Shown here: in pieces, positions 43,792-51,502 of the stretch | Layout: each line of letters begins with the position of its first letter | How positions within the stretch are numbered: position 1 is the stretch's first letter | Origin: JBCCBV01 sp039033855 | GTDB lineage: Bacteria > Planctomycetota > Phycisphaerae > Phycisphaerales > Phycisphaeraceae | NCBI GenBank assembly: GCA_039033855.1 | Contig: JBCCBV010000012.1 | Span: forward strand, 43,803-107,802 | Direction of reading: 5' to 3' | Length of the DNA: 64,000 nucleotides | The notes under the pieces: generated by a model | Told to the model about the DNA's origin: nothing | What the model saw: only the letters and a program-made list of their open reading frames with translations | Database searches by the model: none | Program-made: the position numbers and the translations under genes

Positions 43792-44166
43792 ATGGCACGA
43801 GGGCCGATGGCGTCGCCCGACGCCGAGGTGTCCGCCCGAATCCCGCTTGTTTTGGAGCGCCTGATGACCCCCGACTTCGATCCCGAACTGGCCGAGATGT
43901 TTGCCGAGGCCGTACCCGAACGAATCGAGCAGATCGAAGCCGCGGTGCAGCAAGGCGATTTGGCCGAGCTCGGCCGGTTGGGTCACCAGCTCAAGGGCGC
44001 AGCGGCCGGGTACGGGTTCCCCAAGATCACCGAGGCCGCTGCGGTGGTGGAAACCATGGCTCGGGGCGAATCGCCGGACGATGCGGCCGTGATTTTGGCC
44101 ACGCGCGAGTTGCTACGGCTTCTGGGTCAGGCCGCCGAGTACCGCGCGGGTTCAGAAGCGGCGTAA
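43792..44166 (+). CDS. Hpt (histidine phosphotransfer) domain protein
   Basis: 124 residues from ATG 43792; the Hpt domain fills most of it. ELAEMFAEAVPERIEQIEAAVQQGDLAEL leads to the phospho-acceptor helix LGHQLKGAAAGYG with His65. It would relay phosphate between response regulators, but no histidine kinase or receiver gene is in the window. Starts at 43807 and 43864 are possible; the last has the best Shine-Dalgarno spacing (GGAG, 6 nt) but would trim the first Hpt helix. The 43626-43791 gap holds no other gene. Confidence 0.88.
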   Translation: MARGPMASPDAEVSARIPLVLERLMTPDFDPELAEMFAEAVPERIEQIEAAVQQGDLAELGRLGHQLKGAAAGYGFPKITEAAAVVETMARGESPDDAAVILATRELLRLLGQAAEYRAGSEAA

Positions 44167-44214
44167 GACGGCTTCGGCCGGCTCAGCCGGTTGCGGCGTT
44201 TCGCCATTGGCACG

Positions 44215-46236
44215 CTACTCCGTGAAGGCGGTCGCCAGCGCGGCGTCGCGATTCGGATCGCCTGCGGGTTCGGCGGGGCGCGTCTGTGCTTCGACCATCT
44301 CGGCGTATCGCCCGGACCGGGCCATGAGCTCGTCGTGCGTGCCCAGTTCGATGAGCCGGGCGTCTTCGATGACCGCGATCTGGTCGGCGTGGCGGATGGT
44401 CGACAGCCGGTGGGCGATGACAAAACACGTGCGGTCGCGCGTCAGTTTGGCCAAGGCGTTTTGGATGTGCTGCTCGGACTCGGTGTCGAGGTTGCTGGTG
44501 GCCTCGTCGAGGATCAGCACGCGCGGGTCGGCCAGCAGGGCTCGGGCGATGGCCAGGCGTTGGCGTTGCCCGCCCGATAGTTTGACGCCGCGCTCGCCGA
44601 CCCGGGTCTGGTAGCCCTTGGGCAGCGCTTCGATGAACGTGTCGGCGCCGGCCGCCTGGGCCGCGGCGCGGATGGCGTGTTCGTCGGCCCGGCGTTTGCC
44701 GTAGGCGATGTTGTCGGCCACCGATCCGTCGAACAGGAACACGTCTTGCTCGACGACGCCCAGGTGTTGGCGGAAGTCGGCGACGTCGAAGTCGCGCAGG
44801 TCTCGGCCGTCGAGGGTTACCCGGCCTTGGGTGGGGTCGTAGAAGCGTGCGGCCAGGTTGCAGAGCGTGGTTTTTCCGGCGCCGGACGGGCCGACGAGCG
44901 CGGTGACGGTGCCGGGCTTCGCGACCAGGTCGACGCCTGATAGCGCGTCGCGGTCGGTTTTGGGGTAGCGGTAGCCGACGCCTTCGAAGGCGATGCGGCC
45001 GCTGCCGGGCCCGAAGGTCAGCCGGGGCGCGGTGTCGGGCGCGGGCATCTCGGCGGGCTCGTCCATCAGGTCCAGGAAGCGGTCGAAGCCGGCCAGCGAG
45101 TTCTGCAGGTTGGCCGCGGTCGCGGCGAGGGTGGCGATGGGCCCGAGCAGCGCGGCCAGGTAGGTCAGGAACGCCACCAGCCCGCCGATGGTGAACGCGT
45201 CGGTCGGTGCCATCGTGCCGTCGAGCACGGCCTGCCTGTCGGCGAGGATGCGCCAGCCGCCGAAGAACAGCAGCGCCGCGGTCGCCACGGGGATCATCAG
45301 CGCCCAGGCGGTTTCGACGCCCCGGCTCCACCACCAGGTGTGGATTTCCTGGCGGGCCATCAGGTCGTTGCGGTGAACGAAGCGCGAGGCCTCGGAGCGC
45401 GAGCGTCCGAACGCCCGGACCACGCGCATGCCGCCGAACACCTCGGTCGCGTGGCTGTCGACGTGCTTACGGGTCAGGCGGACGTCGCGCCACATCGGGC
45501 GGATGCGGCCGATCCACGTGCGGTGCGTGAGCCAAATCACCGGGAGCACGGCCAAAGCCAGGCCGAGCAGCCGCCAGTCGACCCAGACCAGCACCAGCAG
45601 CGAGCCGGTCAGCTGCACCACCGCGCGGGTGGGGTTGTAGAGCATCTCGAACAGCAGGCTGCCCGAGGCGCCGGCGTCGTCGCGCAGCAGGCTGGCGACG
45701 CCGCCCGAGCGCAGGTCGTACACGCGGTGCAGGGGCAGCTTGGCGGCGTGGTCGAAGCCGTCGGCCCGGGCCTCGATCATCAATCGCTTGGAGATGCGGG
45801 TGGCCTCCCACCGGCTCCACAGGCCGACGCCGACGCAGACCACGGTGACGGCCAGCGACGCCACCAGCACCCAGACCAGCAGGCCGAACGCCGTGGTGCC
45901 GTCGGGCAGGACGCCGGAGATCCAGCCGGGCCAGGGCTGGTCGCCGAGCACGTAGTCGACGACGACCTTGGGCGCATACAACGGCGCCAGGGCCAGCAGC
46001 GTGGCCAGCATCAGGCCGAAGAGCGCTTTGACAAGCGGCCCGCGGTGCTCGCCCAACCGGGTCCAGAAGCGGCGCAAGAGCTGGATAAACGGGCGCGACC
46101 GCTCGAGGCTGCGCGTCTTGCCGGACATGTCGCGCGTGGTGCTGACCGACCGGTCCTTAAGCCGTTGGCGGAGGTCGTCGAGGTAGGCGGCGAAGTGGAG
46201 CCGGCTCGATCGGCCGGTGGGGGGGCGAGGGGCCAT
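44215..46236 (-). CDS. ABC transporter, fused permease and ATPase (MsbA/exporter type)
   Basis: 673 residues, a half-transporter that would work as a dimer. The permease domain (about 60-395) has six predicted helices, the first near 70-90 (ALFGLMLATLLALAPLYAP). The ATPase domain runs from about 412: Walker A GPSGAGKT (449-456), Q-loop VVEQDVFLFDGSV, signature LSGGQ (553-557), Walker B VLILDEA (573-579), H-loop His609. Lipid or drug export is typical, but the substrate cannot be told. Divergent from the glucosidase gene, with a -10-like box 6 nt before the ATG. Confidence 0.95.
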   Translation of the reverse strand: MAPRPPTGRSSRLHFAAYLDDLRQRLKDRSVSTTRDMSGKTRSLERSRPFIQLLRRFWTRLGEHRGPLVKALFGLMLATLLALAPLYAPKVVVDYVLGDQPWPGWISGVLPDGTTAFGLLVWVLVASLAVTVVCVGVGLWSRWEATRISKRLMIEARADGFDHAAKLPLHRVYDLRSGGVASLLRDDAGASGSLLFEMLYNPTRAVVQLTGSLLVLVWVDWRLLGLALAVLPVIWLTHRTWIGRIRPMWRDVRLTRKHVDSHATEVFGGMRVVRAFGRSRSEASRFVHRNDLMARQEIHTWWWSRGVETAWALMIPVATAALLFFGGWRILADRQAVLDGTMAPTDAFTIGGLVAFLTYLAALLGPIATLAATAANLQNSLAGFDRFLDLMDEPAEMPAPDTAPRLTFGPGSGRIAFEGVGYRYPKTDRDALSGVDLVAKPGTVTALVGPSGAGKTTLCNLAARFYDPTQGRVTLDGRDLRDFDVADFRQHLGVVEQDVFLFDGSVADNIAYGKRRADEHAIRAAAQAAGADTFIEALPKGYQTRVGERGVKLSGGQRQRLAIARALLADPRVLILDEATSNLDTESEQHIQNALAKLTRDRTCFVIAHRLSTIRHADQIAVIEDARLIELGTHDELMARSGRYAEMVEAQTRPAEPAGDPNRDAALATAFTE

Positions 46237-46242
46237 AAGGCG

Positions 46243-46248
46243 ATGGTA
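46243..46248 (-). promoter_or_regulatory. -10 box (TACCAT) 6 nt before the ABC gene start: leaderless pattern
   Basis: Minus strand TACCAT, 6 nt (CGCCTT), ATG (46236). No Shine-Dalgarno site. Confidence 0.4.
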
Positions 46249-46292
46249 GCGCCGTGCGGCGCGGGTGCGCGGGCACGCGGTGGGGGTGTCCG

Positions 46293-46298
46293 TATGAT
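46293..46298 (+). promoter_or_regulatory. -10 box (TATGAT) 6 nt before the glucosidase start: leaderless pattern
   Basis: TATGAT, 6 nt (CCTGCC), GTG (46305). No Shine-Dalgarno site. Near-consensus -10. Confidence 0.5.
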
Positions 46299-46304
46299 CC
46301 TGCC

Positions 46305-49049
46305 GTGCCGCCGACCCCCGAACCCACCGCAGAGCATCAACGGCTGGCCAAAGACGGCACCCGCCGGGCCAACTGGAAGCGGTGGGGCACGTATCTGAGC
46401 GAACGCCAGTGGGGCACGGTGCGCGAGGATTATTCGCCCGACGGCAACGTCTGGGACGCCGTGCCGCACGACCACGCCCGAAGCCTTGCGTACCGCTGGG
46501 GCGAGGACGGCCTGCTTGGCTGGACCGATCGGCAGTGCCGTTTGTCGTTTGGCGTGGCGCTGTGGAACGGCAAGGATGCGATCCTCAAAGAGCGGCTGTT
46601 TGGCCTGACCGGCCACGAGGGCAACCACGGCGAGGACGTCAAGGAGCTCTACTACTACCTCGACGCCACGCCCACCTACAGCTACGTCCGCGGCCTCTAC
46701 AAGTACCCGCAGGACGAGTTCCCTTACGACCGGTTGGTCGCGGAGAACGGCAGGCGGTCGCAGCACGACCCCGAGCTGGAGCTGCATCAGCTGGGGGTGT
46801 TCGACCTCGGCCGGTACTTCGACGTGGGTATCGAGTACGCCAAGGGCGGGCCGGACGACACGCTGATCCGCATCCGGGTGACGAATCGCTCGACCGAGCC
46901 GGCGTCGATCCACGTGCTGCCGCAGCTTTGGTTCCGCAACACCTGGGTCTGGGGCTGCAAGCACGAGGGGTGCACGCTTAAACCGGTGCTCACGCCCGAA
47001 GGAGCCGGCCGGGTCATGGCGGACCACGAAACGCTCGGCAAATACGCCTGGGACTGGGTCGGGGGCCAGGGCGAGACCGAGGCCGACGTGCCCGAGCTGC
47101 TGCTTACCGAGAATCTGACCAATCGTGAGCTGCTGTACGGAAGTGAAAACGCCGGGCCGTTTGTGAAAGACGCCTTCCATCGGCGGGTGATCCACGGCGA
47201 TACCGCCGCGGTCAGCGACCGCGGCCATGGCACCAAAGCCGCGTGGTGGCGCAAACTCGACCTGCCGGCCGGGGGCGCGCAGGTGATCCGGTTGCGGCTG
47301 TCGCTCGATGGCGAGGTATCCGCCGAGCAAGCCCGCGACGTGGAGGCGTTCGACGCCATCTTCGCCGAGCGCAAGGCCGAGGCCGACGCGTTCTACGACG
47401 CGGTGCTGGACGAGCCCGCGGGCACCGACCGTCGGCGGGTGGCGCGGCAGGCGCTCGCCGGGGTGCTGTGGTCCAAGCAGTTCTACCACTACGTCGTCAA
47501 CGATTGGATCGACGGCGACCCCGACACCACGCCGCCGCCGGCCGAGCGCAAGCAAGGCCGCAACCGCGATTGGCGTCACTTCTTCGCCCGCGACGTGCTG
47601 AGCATGCCCGACAAGTGGGAGTACCCGTGGTTTGCCGCGTGGGACACGGCGTTTCACACGCTGCCGTTGGCGATGGTCGACCCCGACGACGCCCGGCGTC
47701 ACCTGGGGCTGTTCCTGCGCGAGTGGTACATGCACCCCAACGGGCAGCTGCCGGCGTACGAGTTTGCGTTCGGCGACGTCAACCCGCCGGTGCACGCCTG
47801 GGCGGTCTGGCGGATCTACAAGATGTGTGGCCCTAAGGCCAAGCGCGACAAAGCCTGGCTGGCGTCGTGCTTCCAGAAGCTGCTGATCAACTTCACCTGG
47901 TGGGTCAACCGCAAAGACCCCGAGGGCGACCACGTGTTTTCCGGCGGCTTCCTGGGGCTGGACAACATCGGCGTGTTCGACCGGTCGCACCCGCCCGAAG
48001 GCCTGGAGAACATGGCCCAGTCGGACGGCACGGCGTGGATGGCGTTTTTCTGCGGCACCATGCTCTCGATTGCGCTCGAACTTGCCGACCACGGCCCGGG
48101 CTACGAGGACATGGCCAGCAAGTTCTTTGAGCACTTTGTGGCGATTTCGCAGGCGATCAACAGCGACGAGCAGGGCATGGGCCTGTGGCACGAGAAAGAC
48201 GGCTTCTACTACGACCACCTGCGCTTCAAGGGCGAAGACGGGCACCGGCCGGTACGGCTGCGGTCGTTGGTGGGGCTGATGCCGCTCATCGCTGCGGAGG
48301 TGTACGACGAGGAGAAGCTGGCCCGGCTGCCGGGGTTTGCCAAGCGGATGAACTGGTTCCTGGGCAACAGCCCGGCGGCGGCGAGCCAGGTGCGGTTTTC
48401 CTCGCCCGACGGGTCGATCGACGGGTCGGAAACGCGCGTCGAAGCGGGGCGTGGTCGGCGCGTGCTGCTGGCGCTGCCGGGGCCCGAGCGGCTCCGCCGG
48501 GTGCTGGGATACGTGTTCGACCCGAAAGAGTTTTTGTCGCCCTACGGCGTGCGGTCGCTGTCGAAGCGGTACCAGGACAAGCCGTACCGGATGAAGATCC
48601 ACGGCGTCACGCAAGAAGTGCGTTACCAGCCGGCGGAATCGGACACGCAGATGTTCGGCGGCAACTCCAACTGGCGCGGGCCGGTGTGGTTCCCGCTGAA
48701 CTACCTGCTGGTCGAAGCGCTCGAACGGTACGACCATTTCTACGGGCCGAGCTTTACGGTTGAAGCGCCCACGGGCTCGGGCCAGCCGGTGCGGCTGCTC
48801 GATGCGGCGCTCGAACTCGAACGGCGGCTCACGTCGCTGTTCCTGCCGGGCGAAGACGGGCGGGCGCCGGCGCTCGTCGACAATCAGCCGCAGGGCCGGG
48901 CTGATTTCGACGGGCTGCTTCAGTTCCACGAGTATTTCGACGGCGACACCGGTCGGGGCTGCGGCGCGGCGCACCAGACCGGGTGGACCGCGCTGGTGGC
49001 CCGTTGCGTGAACGAGCTGGCGCAGCTCGGCCGCGACCGCGACCGGTAA
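46305..49049 (+). CDS. glucosidase, MGH1-type (GH63-like) glycoside hydrolase
   Basis: 914 residues from GTG 46305. The family is recognised by its N-terminus (EHQRLAKDGTRRANWKRWGTYLSERQWGTVREDYS), SLAYRWGEDGLLGWTDRQCR, and KERLFGLTGHEGNHGEDVKE. The (alpha/alpha)6 core has WEYPWFAAWDTAFHTLPLAM and WRGPVWFPLNYLLVEAL. Family members hydrolyse alpha-glucosides such as mannosylglycerate, trehalose-like or glycogen-derived compounds; the exact substrate is unknown. There is no signal peptide, so it is cytoplasmic. The start coincides with the expected transcription start of a TATGAT box. Confidence 0.9.
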   Translation: MPPTPEPTAEHQRLAKDGTRRANWKRWGTYLSERQWGTVREDYSPDGNVWDAVPHDHARSLAYRWGEDGLLGWTDRQCRLSFGVALWNGKDAILKERLFGLTGHEGNHGEDVKELYYYLDATPTYSYVRGLYKYPQDEFPYDRLVAENGRRSQHDPELELHQLGVFDLGRYFDVGIEYAKGGPDDTLIRIRVTNRSTEPASIHVLPQLWFRNTWVWGCKHEGCTLKPVLTPEGAGRVMADHETLGKYAWDWVGGQGETEADVPELLLTENLTNRELLYGSENAGPFVKDAFHRRVIHGDTAAVSDRGHGTKAAWWRKLDLPAGGAQVIRLRLSLDGEVSAEQARDVEAFDAIFAERKAEADAFYDAVLDEPAGTDRRRVARQALAGVLWSKQFYHYVVNDWIDGDPDTTPPPAERKQGRNRDWRHFFARDVLSMPDKWEYPWFAAWDTAFHTLPLAMVDPDDARRHLGLFLREWYMHPNGQLPAYEFAFGDVNPPVHAWAVWRIYKMCGPKAKRDKAWLASCFQKLLINFTWWVNRKDPEGDHVFSGGFLGLDNIGVFDRSHPPEGLENMAQSDGTAWMAFFCGTMLSIALELADHGPGYEDMASKFFEHFVAISQAINSDEQGMGLWHEKDGFYYDHLRFKGEDGHRPVRLRSLVGLMPLIAAEVYDEEKLARLPGFAKRMNWFLGNSPAAASQVRFSSPDGSIDGSETRVEAGRGRRVLLALPGPERLRRVLGYVFDPKEFLSPYGVRSLSKRYQDKPYRMKIHGVTQEVRYQPAESDTQMFGGNSNWRGPVWFPLNYLLVEALERYDHFYGPSFTVEAPTGSGQPVRLLDAALELERRLTSLFLPGEDGRAPALVDNQPQGRADFDGLLQFHEYFDGDTGRGCGAAHQTGWTALVARCVNELAQLGRDRDR

Positions 49050-49126
49050 ACGCGTCGCGTCGATTCTTGTATTCAAGAGAACGTTAGCCCGTCGCATGAT
49101 GGCCGTTGCGGCCCAGGCGCACCGGG

Positions 49127-49660
49127 TTAGCGGTTCAGCAGCAGGAAGATCAGCCCGGCCTGAGCCAGCAGCAGCCCGACGGTCAGGGTGGTCAGGGCCA
49201 GGGGCCGCGGCTTACGCCGGGCCGGCTCGGGCGGCGAGACCTGGGCGAGTTGGTCGAGGCCGGACGTCGGGCACAAGCGCGCGGGCACGCCTCGGCGGGC
49301 GCGGTCTTGCACGATGGCCATCACCAGGCTGGCGTCGAAGCTGGTGAGGCCGAGCGCCCGGCCGAGCTTGAGCAGGCGTTCGCGCCGGTCGGCGGTGATC
49401 AGCGTGCCTTCGAGCGACTCGGCGGCGCGTTGCGCCAGCACCCAGCGCGGGTCGGCGGGGGACAGCGCCGCGGACGTGCCGGCGTCTTTCTCGCTTGCGG
49501 GTGTGCGCCTGACGGTTCGCCGTGTGAGGGGGCGCGATGGGACGGCGGCCGGGTCGGCGTGGCGCGGCTCGGGCCGTCCGACCAGGCGCAGGCCGGGTTC
49601 GCGCTGCGCAGGGTTGCGCCGCGATGCGTGGCCGCCCGGGTTGTCCGCAGGGGTGTTCAT
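49127..49660 (-). CDS. C-terminally membrane-anchored hypothetical protein
   Basis: 177 residues. A Pro/Arg-rich, probably disordered N-terminus (1-70) is followed by a conserved-looking helical block: LAQRAAESLEGTLITADRRERLL, then GLTSFDASLVMAIVQDRARRG (about 75-124). A single C-terminal membrane helix ends the protein (153-174, LALTTLTVGLLLAQAGLIFLLL), a tail-anchored plan. No function can be assigned. It is convergent with the glucosidase gene. ATG 49660 was chosen; upstream open frame to 50065 overlaps the PPOX gene and has no homology. Confidence 0.7.
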   Translation of the reverse strand: MNTPADNPGGHASRRNPAQREPGLRLVGRPEPRHADPAAVPSRPLTRRTVRRTPASEKDAGTSAALSPADPRWVLAQRAAESLEGTLITADRRERLLKLGRALGLTSFDASLVMAIVQDRARRGVPARLCPTSGLDQLAQVSPPEPARRKPRPLALTTLTVGLLLAQAGLIFLLLNR

Positions 49661-49810
49661 GGCGATGGCCGCGCGGCCTTGGGCCGGCGTTCTCCAGAAC
49701 AACTTTACCCCGGGGTTGGCGTGTTCCAAGGCGAAAGCGCGGGTTGTTTTGCGCTCAAGCCGGCAAGGTCCGGATAACCGCGCAGGCGCCCCCGGGTCGG
49801 CGGGTCGGGC

Positions 49811-49816
49811 TAGGCT
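49811..49816 (+). promoter_or_regulatory. -10 box (TAGGCT) 6 nt before the PPOX-fold gene start: leaderless pattern
   Basis: TAGGCT, 6 nt (GCCGAG), ATG (49823). No Shine-Dalgarno site. Confidence 0.4.
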
Positions 49817-49822
49817 GCCGAG

Positions 49823-50299
49823 ATGCCCGAGGTTCCCATGGATCAGGCCGTCGCTACCTTCCTGGCGGTCTGCCGGACGGCGGCGCTGGCCACGGCCGAT
49901 GCGGGGGGCGTTCCGCACGCGGCCAACGTGCAGTTCGTGGCGGACGCCCGCTGGCGGCTCTGGTGGCTGTCGAGCCCCGAGAGCGTGCACTCGCGTCACG
50001 TTGCGGAACGGCCGGTGGCGTCGGTCTGCGTCTATGGGCACGACGACCGCGCCGAGCAGATCCACGGCGTGCAGATGTCGGGCGTGGTGAGCGAGGTGCC
50101 GACTGACTCCACGCCGGGCGTCGAGGCGCTCGGGCTGTATCGCGCGAAGCTGGCGGACGCGGTGGCGGCGGTCCCGGACTTCGACAAGGTCTTGGCGCGC
50201 ATGCGGCTGTATCGCTTCACGCCCGGGTGGGTGCGCTGGATCGACAACCGCAACGGGTTTGGGTGGAAGCGCGAGCTGACGCTGCCCGGGGGCGCATGA
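49823..50299 (+). CDS. pyridoxamine 5'-phosphate oxidase-fold protein
   Basis: 158 residues with the split-barrel flavin-binding fold of PPOX-like proteins: FLAVCRTAALATADAGGVPHAANVQF (about 13-38), LWWLSSPESVHSRHVAERPVASVCVY, and a C-terminal LYRFTPGWVRWIDNRNGFGWKREL. Substrates of such small proteins vary (flavin, F420, heme, pyridoxal), so no reaction is claimed. The ATG at 49823 fits a -10 box 6 nt upstream; ATG 49838 is an alternative. It is convergent with the flavoprotein gene. Confidence 0.85.
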   Translation: MPEVPMDQAVATFLAVCRTAALATADAGGVPHAANVQFVADARWRLWWLSSPESVHSRHVAERPVASVCVYGHDDRAEQIHGVQMSGVVSEVPTDSTPGVEALGLYRAKLADAVAAVPDFDKVLARMRLYRFTPGWVRWIDNRNGFGWKRELTLPGGA

Positions 50300-50320
50300 A
50301 GCGAAGAAGTGCGCCTCAGG

Positions 50321-50908
50321 TCAAGAGGGGTCGGGATCGGCGGCGAGCGTGGCCTGGACGGCGTCGAACAGGTCTTGCGGCTCGGCCATGCGCCCGGACC
50401 CGTCGGTCCGGCAGGCCTGCCACCCGGCGTCGGGCCCAACGGTGGCGAAGCGGGGCAGCAGTTCGTGCAGCGTGTCGAGGTTGCGGCGGACTATGGGGCG
50501 GGCCCACATGTCGGCGTTCATGGCCGGGGCGACGAGCAGGGGCGTTTCGGCCGGCAGCGCGGATGCGGGCAGGGTGACCGGGTCGTCGGTCAGGCCGGCG
50601 GCGAGCTTGGCCAGGCAGTTGGCGGTGCAGGGCGCGATCAGCATGAGGTCGCACCATCGGGCCAGGCCGATGTGGGGCGAGTCGGGGTGGTCGTCGGGCG
50701 CCCAGATCGAGGTGACGGCCGGCCGGCCGGACAGCGATTGAAACGTCACCGGGCCGACGAAGCGCTGGGCCGCCTCGGTCATGGCGATACGCACTTCCAC
50801 GCCGGCTTGGACCAGTTTGGAGGTGAGCGCAGCGGATTTATAGGCGGCGACCCCGCCGGTCACGCCGAGCAGCACACGCCGGGGACGTGGGGCGTTGCGT
50901 TCGGTCAT
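50321..50908 (-). CDS. phosphopantothenoylcysteine decarboxylase (CoaC-like flavoprotein)
   Basis: 195 residues, equal to the N-terminal half of CoaBC. It binds FMN and decarboxylates phosphopantothenoylcysteine in coenzyme A synthesis. Visible: VLLGVTGGVAAYKSAAL (12-28), the active-site His79 in PHIGLARWCDLMLIAPCTAN, and the PxMNxxMW motif PAMNADMW (128-135), ending GSGRMAEPQDL. The CoaB synthetase half is missing and must be encoded elsewhere. It follows rpoZ by 67 bp, recalling the common rpoZ-coaBC neighbourhood. Confidence 0.88.
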   Translation of the reverse strand: MTERNAPRPRRVLLGVTGGVAAYKSAALTSKLVQAGVEVRIAMTEAAQRFVGPVTFQSLSGRPAVTSIWAPDDHPDSPHIGLARWCDLMLIAPCTANCLAKLAAGLTDDPVTLPASALPAETPLLVAPAMNADMWARPIVRRNLDTLHELLPRFATVGPDAGWQACRTDGSGRMAEPQDLFDAVQATLAADPDPS

Positions 50909-50975
50909 GGCGTCGGCCGGGACGGCCCCGCGCGATCGCCGGAACTAGGCCCGGCGGGCGTGGATGCCAAGAAAG

Positions 50976-51287
50976 TTAGATGATGATGTCGTCTTGGGCC
51001 GCGGCGGAGTTGGCGGCTTCTTGACGGGCGGACGTGGTCTTTTCGCCGGCCTCGGTCAGGGCTTCGACGACGGATTCGGGCATCATTTCTTCTTCGGTCA
51101 GACGGTAGGCCAGCTTGCCTTCGACGACTTCGGCCACGGCCAACTCGAATGCGCTGCGGCCGTTACGCTCGACCAGCGGGCGGGCGCCGTCCATAAGCTC
51201 GCGCAAGCGATGCTGGACCAAGGCGGTGAACTTGAAGCGGCCGCCCATGCGGTGGATCAGGCGGTCGTCCTTGAGGGCTTCGATCAT
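50976..51287 (-). CDS. rpoZ: RNA polymerase omega subunit
   Basis: 103 residues. Omega wraps the C-terminus of beta-prime and aids assembly of RNA polymerase. Typical features are a short N-terminus, then GRFKFTALVQHRLRELMDGA (about 16-35) and FELAVAEVVEGKLAY (about 47-61). The C-terminal about 35 residues are acidic and Ala-rich and longer than in E. coli. The ATG at 51287 has GGAG 8 nt upstream. coaC follows. Confidence 0.85.
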   Translation of the reverse strand: MIEALKDDRLIHRMGGRFKFTALVQHRLRELMDGARPLVERNGRSAFELAVAEVVEGKLAYRLTEEEMMPESVVEALTEAGEKTTSARQEAANSAAAQDDIII

Positions 51288-51383
51288 GGGGCCGGCTCCG
51301 GGGAAGGCGGTTGCGGGCAGGTTTGTGGAGCCGCGGGGTGCGGTCCGGGTCTGCCGAGGGGGGGGCAGTGCGTCGAGCCCAGC

Positions 51384-51412
51384 AGTATAGCGGAGCCGGT
51401 GCGCGGGGCCAA
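51384..51412 (-). promoter_or_regulatory. candidate sigma70-type promoter for rpoZ
   Basis: Minus strand TTGGCC (51407-51412), 17-bp spacer, TATACT (51384-51389). It predicts a leader of about 90 nt. The same TTGGCC -35 is seen before tRNA-Leu. Confidence 0.5.
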
Positions 51413-51489
51413 ACGGGGGTCGGCGGGGAGTCTGAGGCGGGTGGGGGTCTTCGGGCGGTATCGGGCACCAAGGGCCGGGCGAGACGCGG

Positions 51490-51495
51490 TAGGAT
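51490..51495 (+). promoter_or_regulatory. -10 box (TAGGAT) 7 nt before pheT start: leaderless pattern
   Basis: TAGGAT, 7 nt (TCCGGCC), ATG (51503). No Shine-Dalgarno site. Confidence 0.45.
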
Positions 51496-51502
51496 TCCGG
51501 CC

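Noticed and set aside
46011..49097. A 1028-codon open frame antisense to the glucosidase gene
   Set aside because: Composition is that of a complementary shadow (His/Arg/Val-rich, no motifs), while the plus strand encodes a full glycoside hydrolase.
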